The notes under the pieces are model-generated. The model was not told where the DNA came from and ran no database searches. It saw only the letters and a program-made list of their open reading frames with translations. The position numbers and the translations under genes were made by a program. A stretch of DNA of 64,000 nucleotides from Streptococcus marmotae (GTDB taxonomy: Bacteria > Bacillota > Bacilli > Lactobacillales > Streptococcaceae): NCBI RefSeq assembly GCF_001623565.1, contig NZ_CP015196.1, positions 2,005,501 through 2,069,500 on the forward strand. The letters run 5' to 3'. Positions 52,826 through 60,453 of this stretch are shown here, piece by piece (position 1 is the stretch's first letter; each line of letters begins with the position of its first letter).

Positions 52826-53614
52826 TTATTTATAATTGATAAAATAATACATTATTAACAATTCAATGACATGCAGTAAAGATAATCTTCCCTCTGTTTC
52901 CGAATTGTTCTTATTACATAGAATAATTTCATCCGCATCACGTAATAATTTGGAATTATGTTCCATCGTGATTGCAATAACTTTCGAACCTTTATTTTTT
53001 AGCATTCGGATAATTTCACTTGACCTGTAAAAATAGCCCCCTTCAAGAGAAGCAATAATGGCAACACTATTCTCACTAAAATCACCTATAATCTCACGCT
53101 GCTGTTCAAAATTCCAAGGTAGGTGAATATACTTATTGCATTCTGCCATTTTCTTTTGATAATGTTGTCCCAAAATAGTCGCAAATTCTAATCCTAGGTA
53201 GACCACATCATCAGCTTTATATATCCAATCGGAAATTTTTTCAATTTGATCCATATCAATATTTTGTAGATTATAATCTAGATTTTCTTTCGCGCTGACT
53301 GTGTATCGCTCAAATAGTGGCAAAATATCTGCACCTTTTGCTTTTAGTACATTAGAAGAATAATCAACATCTATACTAATATAACCTTCACATTCTTTTT
53401 TAAATTCGCTAAAAGAAGAAAAACCTAATGACTTTACAAATCTTGAAATAGAAGCTGGAGAAACAAAACATAAATCTGCCAAATCATAAATGGATATTTG
53501 TGGAATCTGCCTGAAATTCTTTAATATTCCTCTAGCGATGGAAAACTGAGTTTTATTTGAAATTGAATCATTCATGAGTCGCAATAAAATTGCCATAACC
53601 GTAATATTTTCCAT
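52826..53614 (-). CDS. RpiR/MurR-family transcriptional regulator
   Basis: This 262-residue regulator has an N-terminal RpiR helix-turn-helix domain (ISIYDLADLCFVSPASISRF) and a C-terminal SIS sugar-phosphate-binding domain (about 110-250; VVYLGLEFATILGQHY, then VAIIASLEGGYFYRSSEIIR). Such proteins sense phosphosugars. The next genes on the strand are GH1 and a PTS, so a beta-glucoside 6-phosphate is the likely ligand. Confidence 0.88.
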   Translation of the reverse strand: MENITVMAILLRLMNDSISNKTQFSIARGILKNFRQIPQISIYDLADLCFVSPASISRFVKSLGFSSFSEFKKECEGYISIDVDYSSNVLKAKGADILPLFERYTVSAKENLDYNLQNIDMDQIEKISDWIYKADDVVYLGLEFATILGQHYQKKMAECNKYIHLPWNFEQQREIIGDFSENSVAIIASLEGGYFYRSSEIIRMLKNKGSKVIAITMEHNSKLLRDADEIILCNKNNSETEGRLSLLHVIELLIMYYFINYK

Positions 53615-53755
53615 ATTTTTTTTATCTCCAAATTCTGAACTAACACTAAATCTAAGTATAACATGAAGCTATTTGTTTTACAAATATACTAAAAAATGAT
53701 CTGCTAAGAATGTAGCAGACCATAAAAATAAGTCCCTCTCCAAGTAATTTCAAAA

Positions 53756-54928
53756 TTATTTTACTCGCTCACTTATCCATTCCCAAATAGTTTGACCATC
53801 TTTATTAACAACTTCATTATTAAAGAAGTATACCCAGGATGAATGACCGCCAAAATTATATGGTTTTCCTTCTTCATCCAAAATATTTCCATCCAGATTA
53901 ACAACACTATCAAAAATAACTGTTTCTAATTTAGTAGCTCCAGCAAGTTTAAGCCTTTGAATCGTAGGCTCCTCATACTGTTGCGGCACAACAAGCGGAT
54001 CATCTTTGGAATAAACGAAATAGAGTGGCAAATCCTTTAACGTTTGAATATCTTCATCCGTTAAAAACTTGTCTTCCATAGCCTCACAAATTAGTACATA
54101 TCCATCATATTCTGTAGCATAGGTCTTGGCAAGTAGCATTCCCATAAAACCACCATTTGAACAACCTGCAATGATAATTTTTTTGGAACCAGTCTTTTCC
54201 TTATAAAATGCAATCAATTCATGCAACGATTTCGTATAGTAGGAGCTTCCATTTGAAATAATTCTACCTTCAACTAGGGAGTCCTGTCCTGTTTTATCCA
54301 TCCAAAAACTAGGACTTTGAGGAACTAAAATGTTTGCCCCTCCGATTGAATTTTGAAATTCTTCTTTCCCCAAAATGGCTGCTTCATTTCCTAATAACGG
54401 CATTTTGGAATCAGTGTTTTTTACTCCTCCTTCTCCTAGACCATGTAACCAAACAATTAGGGTTTCGCTTTTTTGTGTTGGATTATAAAAAGCATATTGA
54501 TAAGTTGTCCCGTCGCTAGCAGTATACTGATCAAAAGCGAAATTGTCTACAGAGGTGTACAATTTTTCCATTTCGGGTTTAATAACGAATTTAGAAACCG
54601 AGCTTCCCGAAGAAGTTACGGATGCATTATTCACAAGTTTAATATCCAACTTATATATATCAGGATAGCGATTTGTAAATGTCTCTGGAGAAATATAAAA
54701 ATATCTTCCTTCTGTCGGTCCTACCTTAAGAGTAAGCGTTATATATTCTGAAGCATTTGACTTTTTATATCCTTTTTCATCACTAGTAAAAACCTCAAGA
54801 ACTTTTCGCTGATTCTCAGTCTCCTGCACACCTTTTTCAGCTTCCATAAAATTAAACGTATTTTTTGATTCAGTCACAATAAAATCCTTTGCCGAAAGAG
54901 TCTTTGTATCTATCTTGTGATCTTGAAT
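53756..54928 (-). pseudogene. Lipoprotein esterase, 3' part of a gene split by an IS element
   Basis: The frame encodes an alpha/beta-hydrolase esterase of the PHB-depolymerase/phospholipase-like type, preceded by an immunoglobulin-like N-terminal domain. It shows the oxyanion region LIVWLHGLGEGG, nucleophile Ser in IIAGCSNGGFMGMLL, the acid region VYSKDDPLVVP, and His in NFGGHSSWVYF. In-frame coding sequence continues past the apparent GTG start (54877) to about 54928 (reading IQDHKIDTKTLSAKDFIVTE), then meets IS sequence. The signal peptide and first ~58 residues are at 56131-56304. If GTG 54877 is used, a cytoplasmic, unsecreted esterase could still be made. Confidence 0.88.
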
Positions 54929-54996
54929 AGGTTACACTAAACTAGACAAAAATTATAAAGTGTTCTACACTGAACTAAAGAAAAGAGGAATCCCTT

Positions 54997-55287
54997 ATGT
55001 CTAGAAAACCACGTCGTCACTTCACCGATGATTTCAAAAAACAAATCGTTGACCTTTACCAAGCAGGGAAAAAGCGTAGTGAGCTCATCAGAGAATATGA
55101 GCTAACCCCTTCAACCTTCGATAAGTGGGTGAAACAATCCAAAACAACTGGATCGTTTAAGACCGTTGATAACCTTACTGCTGAACAGCGCGAGCTGATT
55201 GCCCTCAGAAAACGAAACAAAGAGCTTGAAATGCAGGTTGACATCTTAAAGCAAGCAGCGGTGATTATGGCGCAAAAAGGGAAGTAA
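54997..55287 (+). CDS. IS3-family transposase OrfA
   Basis: This 96-residue protein has a helix-turn-helix (FTDDFKKQIVDLYQAGKKRS, then LIREYELTPSTFDKWVKQS) and a C-terminal leucine-zipper coiled coil (LIALRKRNKELEMQVDILKQ). Near its end, AAAAAG at 55274-55279 can support -1 ribosomal slippage into orfB, which continues open in that frame from before its own ATG. Confidence 0.93.
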   Translation: MSRKPRRHFTDDFKKQIVDLYQAGKKRSELIREYELTPSTFDKWVKQSKTTGSFKTVDNLTAEQRELIALRKRNKELEMQVDILKQAAVIMAQKGK

Positions 55288-55322
55288 TCACCGCTAATAA
55301 AGATAAATACAAAATTGTAGAC

Positions 55323-56102
55323 ATGTGCCGTTGCTTAAATATCCCGCGTTCTAGCTATTATTACAAAGCCGTTGAACCTGTATCTGAAGCAGAGATTGAA
55401 GGAAAGGTTAGAAACATTTTCTCTGAAAGCAAGTCCAGATACGGGGCTAGGAAAATCAAGAAATGCCTGGAAGCTGAAGGCATCTGCTTGTCTCTCCGAC
55501 GGATTCGGCGCATCATGAAGCGCCTAAATTTGGTCTCTGTTTACCAGAAAGCTGTCTTCAAGCCTCGTTCTAAAGGGAAGAACGAAGCTCCCATTCCTAA
55601 TCTCTTAGATCGACAATTCGACCAACACAAGCCTTTAGAAGCCCTTGTCACGGACTTGACCTATGTTCGTATAGACCAGCGTTGGGCTTACGTTTGCCTC
55701 ATCATCGACCTCTTTAATCGAGAAATCATTGGCCTGTCAGTCGGTTGGCAGAAGACCGCAGATCTGGTAAAGCAAGCAATTCAGAGTATCCCTTATGCTT
55801 TAACCAAGGTCAATCTTTTTCATTCTGACCGTGGCAAGGAGTTCGATAATCAGCTGATTGATGAGATGCTAGTGGCCTTTGGTATCACCCGTTCTCTTAG
55901 TCAAGCTGGTTGCCCTTATGACAATGCCGTGGCTGAAAGCACCTACCGTGCTTTCAAGATTGAGTTTGTTTATCAAGAACAATTTTCAACACTGGAAGAA
56001 CTGGCCATCAAGACAAGAGACTATGTCCACTGGTGGAACCATCATCGTATTCACGGTAGTCTCAATTACCAAACTCCCATAGCTAAGCGAGGTATCGCTT
56101 AA
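55323..56102 (+). CDS. IS3-family transposase OrfB (DDE integrase core)
   Basis: This 259-residue integrase-type catalytic domain has acidic residues in LVTDLTYVRIDQRWAYV (D), LFHSDRGKEFDN (D) and DNAVAESTYRAFKIE (E). It is in the -1 frame relative to orfA and is open upstream to the slippage site, so the functional product is probably an OrfAB fusion (54997-56102). The gene looks intact. Confidence 0.93.
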   Translation: MCRCLNIPRSSYYYKAVEPVSEAEIEGKVRNIFSESKSRYGARKIKKCLEAEGICLSLRRIRRIMKRLNLVSVYQKAVFKPRSKGKNEAPIPNLLDRQFDQHKPLEALVTDLTYVRIDQRWAYVCLIIDLFNREIIGLSVGWQKTADLVKQAIQSIPYALTKVNLFHSDRGKEFDNQLIDEMLVAFGITRSLSQAGCPYDNAVAESTYRAFKIEFVYQEQFSTLEELAIKTRDYVHWWNHHRIHGSLNYQTPIAKRGIA

Positions 56103-56130
56103 GAAAAACACTTTATAAGACTGTACAGAA

Positions 56131-56304
56131 AACTGTTGCCTTTTCATCTAGTTTTAAAGTTACTCTACTGATGCTCTCACCCCAATCATAGCCGTCTAGA
56201 TATGCCGAATAGACTCCTCTGACTTCAATTGACTTTTTAGCACACCCACATAATAAGCATACGCATAATACTACTATACTAAAAAATATTTTTCTTGTTT
56301 TCAT
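56131..56304 (-). pseudogene. Lipoprotein esterase, 5' part of the split gene
   Basis: This fragment has a lipoprotein signal peptide (MKTRKIFFSIVVLCVCLLCG followed by Cys, lipobox LCGC). The mature start SIEVRGVYSAYLDGYDWGES and RVTLKLDEKAT lead into the beta domain that continues at 54928 on the far side of the IS. As it stands, translation runs into the IS and stops at 56113. The start follows AAAGG. Before the insertion the protein would have had roughly 450 residues and been membrane-anchored. Confidence 0.85.
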
Positions 56305-56491
56305 AACTTGCCTTTCTACGATCTTTAGTTAAAGTACAATCAAAAGTTAAAATATGCAACGTACAATACTTAAAAATCCTCCTTTCTTAAATGCACGAGA
56401 TATTCTAGCTTCGCTTCCATCTTCATTTTAATAAATTCTAGAAATTAAAACTATAGCAATTTAAAAGGGGGAATTGCAAAAAAAAATAAAT

Positions 56492-56508
56492 GTTTCAACT
56501 TTTGAAAC
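56492..56508. promoter_or_regulatory. Palindrome GTTTCA-N5-TGAAAC, site 2: terminator or RpiR operator
   Basis: GTTTCAACTTTTGAAAC sits 25 bases past the stop of the esterase gene at 56533 and about 190 bases upstream of the split lipoprotein esterase gene. On minus the stem is followed by ATTTTTTTTT, a strong terminator tail. The identical half-sites and spacing at 52806 leave an operator role open. Confidence 0.55.
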
Positions 56509-56532
56509 ATTTATAATCTCATTACAGACTTT

Positions 56533-57474
56533 TTAGCCCCACCGACCTTTTTCTTCTAATGGTAGGGAAAAGCGTTTTTGGAGCCAAATATCAGCCGCGG
56601 TAATCCATTCAGCTGCGATAGGATTGAGGTCTGTTTTCGCTGTTGCAGTAGCTTGAGTAGCTAAGGCTAACCCATGATTCCCCTCCTCATAGATATGAAT
56701 TTCAAATGGAACACCTGCATCAGCTAAAGCAGTAGCCATACGAGTGGAATGGCCTACTGGAACAAGCTTGTCACCTGCTGTTGCCCAAATAAAGGTTGGT
56801 GGAGTCGAATGACTTACTAATCTTGTGGCACTCACTTCTGCTAGCTCTTCATCACTCGGCTCTTCTTGTCCAAAAAAGGCAAGGTTAGACAATTTAAAAA
56901 GACTTTGTGCGATATCATCTTGATAGCGGACAGACTCTTTCATATAAAGGTAATCTGAAATCGGATAACCCGCAATAACGGCTGCTGGCTTGACCTTTGC
57001 AGCTTCAAAATCATCTATAATCACTGGTTTATCATAATGAACAGCATAATTCAGGACATTGTGACCTCCGGCTGAGAAGCCACAAAGCACTATTTTTTCA
57101 GCATCAACGAACCATTCATCGGCATGATCATAAATAATCGTCATGGCATGTGCTATATCACGAATTGCAGCAGGATATTGACACTCTTTCCGTGGTTCAA
57201 ACGTTTCGCCTTGTAACAAACGCTCAAATCCATTTGGTGTATCAAAAAAGACATGGTAACGTAGAACAAAGGCATGATATCCCATCGCAGCAAATCGTAA
57301 TGCTACAGGCTCCGCTTCTCTATCAGAGCAATTTAAATAAGCCCCGCCTGGACAAATTAAGACTGCTGGTCTTTTTTTACCAACCAACAATTCCTGTGAT
57401 TCATCTAAAATATAAGTCGTTAACGATACATGTTCATTATTCGCGTCTAAAGGAATTTTTTGAATGAGCATCAT
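56533..57474 (-). CDS. Alpha/beta-hydrolase esterase (acetyl-xylan-esterase-like)
   Basis: This 313-residue intracellular esterase has the oxyanion motif LICPGGAYLNCSDREA, nucleophile Ser in VLCGFSAGGHN, acidic residue near TAGDKLVPVGHS, and His in EEGNHGLALAT. Enzymes of this group (Axe2/BD-FAE-like) deacetylate short sugars. It is convergent with nothing on plus and has its own promoter with the AraC box. Its natural role would be to remove acyl groups from imported oligosaccharides before the glycosidases act. Two adjacent ATGs follow AGGAGG; either may be used. Confidence 0.87.
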   Translation of the reverse strand: MMLIQKIPLDANNEHVSLTTYILDESQELLVGKKRPAVLICPGGAYLNCSDREAEPVALRFAAMGYHAFVLRYHVFFDTPNGFERLLQGETFEPRKECQYPAAIRDIAHAMTIIYDHADEWFVDAEKIVLCGFSAGGHNVLNYAVHYDKPVIIDDFEAAKVKPAAVIAGYPISDYLYMKESVRYQDDIAQSLFKLSNLAFFGQEEPSDEELAEVSATRLVSHSTPPTFIWATAGDKLVPVGHSTRMATALADAGVPFEIHIYEEGNHGLALATQATATAKTDLNPIAAEWITAADIWLQKRFSLPLEEKGRWG

Positions 57475-57502
57475 TAGCCCTCCTTGTATATTCTTTATAT
57501 AC

Positions 57503-57567
57503 AGTATACTGCTAAGCCAAATGACTCACAAGAGGCATTTCGCTGTCAAAGACTATTCATTTCGTAG
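57503..57567 (-). promoter_or_regulatory. Esterase promoter with AraC box
   Basis: On minus, CTACGAAATGAA (57556-57567) is followed, 26 bp after CGAAATG, by TTGTGA (57526-57531), a 17-bp spacer and TATACT (57503-57508). A second CGAAATG (57536-57542) lies 22 bp from the first and 4 bp upstream of the -35, giving a direct repeat as expected for an AraC-type dimer. Confidence 0.78.
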
Positions 57568-57587
57568 ATAAATGCCCTAACATAAAG

Positions 57588-58589
57588 TCATTGCTTCTGA
57601 ACTTGTTTTCTGTATTCGGCTGGAGACATACCGAGTATTTTTTTAAATATTTTATAAAAGTAAGATGGATTTTCATACCCCACTTTTAGCGAAATTTTTT
57701 CAATTGGAGCAGTTGTATAGCGTAGATATTCAGCAGCTACGTTCACTCGCTGAATATGCAGTAATTTAACAAAGGAATGCCCTGTATGCTTTCTTAAGTA
57801 GGTTGAGAGATAGTTAGGGTTAAAGCCAAAATGCTTTCCCATTTCCTCTAACGTCACGCTTGCATAGTGCTTTTCAATATATAGCAGTAACGATAGTAAA
57901 GTAGACTCTGTCTTGCGACTGCTTTGAACTGCTGAACTTTCTCTTGAGGACAGTCTGAGTAATTTGGCAAATAAGACTAGAAGCTCATACTGAATAATAT
58001 GATTGGATTGATTGTCCAGTATATTATAGTATTCGTAGACGATATTTTCAATCGTATGCTGGACACCGTCTGTATCTTTGGTGTGAAAAATAGTGTACAT
58101 CCCATTTTCAGTAGTCATTGATGAAGAGAAAAATAGTAAATCAGCTAAATAACTACTACTACCACTTCTGCGTAAGAAATCCAAATCACTATGGGAAAAA
58201 GCTGTTTGTTTTAAGGCAATATTAAATACAAGATTTTCTTTTCCAATACTCTTATTTTGATGAATCGTATTGGGACCAACGATAAAAATATCCCCTTCTT
58301 GTAAAATTATTTCTTCGTGTTCCACCAAAATAGTCATCCGTCCTTTTATCGGAATAATCATTTCGACATAGTTGTGATAATGATAGGGAATATAAGATTC
58401 TACTGGATTTACTGATATGGCGATTGGTTGTAAATTAATATCCAAAGAATCATCCAGATTATGAAAAAATTCATAAACTGCCTCCCCCTCAAAAAACTTA
58501 GCTGGAACAGGATGCAAGTTCTCTAGTATTTCTTCCCATTCTCTATGCTCCCGTTTCGATAGCAATAACTCTAAAATAAAATCATTCAT
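57588..58589 (-). CDS. AraC-family regulator of the glycoside-utilisation genes
   Basis: This 333-residue protein has an N-terminal cupin sensor (about 55-140; YIPYHYHNYVEMIIPIKGRM, then LQEGDIFIVGPNTIHQ) and a C-terminal AraC DNA-binding domain (about 230-330; VTLEEMGKHFGFNPNYLSTY, then IEKISLKVGYENPSYFYKIF). It is flanked by two promoters carrying the same 12-bp box, one for the esterase downstream and one for the divergent GH3-GH78 operon. A third box is upstream of the GPH operon at 48.9 kb. It is therefore the probable activator of all three. Confidence 0.88.
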   Translation of the reverse strand: MNDFILELLLSKREHREWEEILENLHPVPAKFFEGEAVYEFFHNLDDSLDINLQPIAISVNPVESYIPYHYHNYVEMIIPIKGRMTILVEHEEIILQEGDIFIVGPNTIHQNKSIGKENLVFNIALKQTAFSHSDLDFLRRSGSSSYLADLLFFSSSMTTENGMYTIFHTKDTDGVQHTIENIVYEYYNILDNQSNHIIQYELLVLFAKLLRLSSRESSAVQSSRKTESTLLSLLLYIEKHYASVTLEEMGKHFGFNPNYLSTYLRKHTGHSFVKLLHIQRVNVAAEYLRYTTAPIEKISLKVGYENPSYFYKIFKKILGMSPAEYRKQVQKQ

Positions 58590-58639
58590 CCGTATTTCCT
58601 CTCACTTTAATTATACACTATTTTTCCAATTTACAAAAT

Positions 58640-58704
58640 CTACGAAATGAACACACACAATATTCTTTTCCGCTATTGTCCTTACTTTTTGAAATTGTTA
58701 AACT
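58640..58704 (+). promoter_or_regulatory. Promoter of the plus-strand glycosidase operon with AraC box
   Basis: CTACGAAATGAA (58640-58651) is followed, 26 bp after CGAAATG, by TTGTCC (58676-58681), a 17-bp spacer and TAAACT (58699-58704), about 35 bases before the GH3 start. The geometry equals that of the promoters at 48942 and 57503. Confidence 0.78.
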
Positions 58705-58738
58705 AAAATTAAAACGTATGAACAAAAAGGAGAATCAC

Positions 58739-60434
58739 ATGGTAGATTTAACACAAAAACCCTATTACTTGTCACACGAAAACATCTCATATATCAAAAA
58801 TACTGTATCTTCCATGACAATAGAGGAGAAAATTGGGCAACTCTTCTTTGTTATTAGCCCTGATGAGCAACACGTTTCTTTAAAAGAATTTATTGATAAG
58901 TATAAACCAGGTGGTATGATGTTCCGACCTGGAAGAGCTACTCATATAAAAAAAACAAATTAAGAGTATTCAAACTTACAGTAAATTTCCTCTATTTATA
59001 GCAGCAAACCTAGAATCTGGCGGAAATGGAATTGTATCAGAAGGTACTTGGGTGGGGAATCCTCTGCAAATAGCTGCAACCAATGATGCTACAAACGCTT
59101 ATCAATTGGGGAAAATTGCTGGCTCTGAAGCTGAACAAGTAGGATGCAACATGGCTTTTGCTCCTATTGTTGATATTGACTACAATTTCCGCAATCCCAT
59201 TACCAATACTAGGACATTTGGCTCTAATCCTAATAGTGTTCTAACAATGTCCCAAGCTCAAATTAAAGGCTTTTCCGAACACAACATCATTCCAACGGCT
59301 AAACACTTCCCAGGTGATGGAGTAGATGAACGTGACCAACATCTCCTATCCAGTATCAACAGCCTTTCAGTTGATGAATGGAATCAATCTTACGGAACAA
59401 TTTACCAATCCTTGATTGAAGAGGGGATTCCTGCTATTATGATTGGCCATATTTATCAACCTGCATGGGAAAAAAAATTATGTCCAGCCTTATCTGATAA
59501 GGAACTACTTCCTGCATCAGCATCCAAGTGGCTAATTAAGGGTTTATTAAGAGATAAACTAGGCTTCAACGGCCTAGCAATTACAGATGCAACAGCGATG
59601 GTCGGTTATAATGTCATCATGCCTCGTAATTCTTTAATTCCAACCACTATCAATGCTGGAATTGATATGATTTTATTTAACAAAAATATTGATGAAGATT
59701 ATTCTATCATCAGGCAGGCTGTTGAAAATGGATTTATCTCAAAAGAGCGCTTAGACGAAGCTGTTACACGCATTCTAGCAACCAAAGCGAGTCAAGGTTT
59801 GCTATCAACTGACGGTCACTGTCACGATACAATTCCAGAAACACTTCACTTCAATTCAGCGGAGCATTTACAGACAGTTCAAACTATCGCTCGAAAATCT
59901 GTCACTTTAGTCAAAGACCGTGATCAACTTTTACCACTCTCACCAGAAAAAACACCACGAATTCGGTTAGTAGTGCTTGGAGATACTGATGACGGTGGAT
60001 TTAAAGAAGGCGGTAAAGTTACCCCTCTTTTCGAAGAAGGGTTGAAGCAATTAGGATTTTACGTCAAGCTATATCAAATGGACTTTCATGAGATGTTTGA
60101 AGAGGGAATAGCTGATTTGAAGGAAAAATTTGATTTGGCTTTTTATGTCGCAAATATAGAAACAGCCAGCAATCAGACAACGACACGTTTAAACTGGATT
60201 CAGCTGATGGCTGCTAACGCTCCTTGGTTTGCACCATCTATACCGACCGTATTTGTATCAACAGCCAATCCATATCATCTATTTGATATTCCATACATAT
60301 CGACGTTTATCAATGCCTACACAGGCAATCCTGCAACTGTTGAATCTGTTTTAAGAAAATTGGTCGGTCAAGAAGCATTTGAAGGAATTAGCCCTGTTAA
60401 TCCATTCTGTGGCGATTTTGTTGCTAAAAGATAG
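58739..60434 (+). pseudogene. GH3 N-domain glycosidase (NagZ-like) with a one-base frameshift in an A8 run
   Basis: The start ATG at 58739 (MVDLTQKPYYLSHEN) follows AAGGAG. Reading is open to 58963, where it stops. Removing one A from the run at 58948-58955 restores a continuous frame that reads IKSIQTYSKFPLFIAANLES, then GTWVGNPLQIAATND, through to 60434 (about 565 residues). The restored protein is a GH3 TIM-barrel enzyme with TAKHFPGDGVDERDQH (the KHFPG and Asp-His motif of NagZ-like enzymes) and the nucleophile region NGLAITDATAMVGY, plus the alpha/beta sandwich. As written the gene cannot make the full enzyme without slippage. It heads the operon. Confidence 0.88.
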
Positions 60435-60453
60435 TATAAAAAGAGGAAATAAA

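Larger units (their letters stand above)
54940..56130 (+). mobile_element. IS3-family (IS150-like) insertion sequence interrupting the esterase gene
   Basis: The element carries overlapping orfA and orfB with a DDE transposase. The subterminal sequence TTATAAAGTGTT (54953-54964) is exactly inverted as AACACTTTATAA (56107-56118). Outer ends are approximate: the outermost 9-10 bases pair only partly (TAGACAAAAA versus TGTACAGTC). I could not find an unambiguous target duplication. It is inserted in opposite orientation to the host gene. Confidence 0.85.

Noticed and set aside
60379..60453. 25-residue N-terminal extension of the second GH78
   Set aside because: It overlaps the GH3 reading frame and lacks a ribosome-binding site. 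The ATG at 60454 follows AGAGGAAAT and fits the family start.
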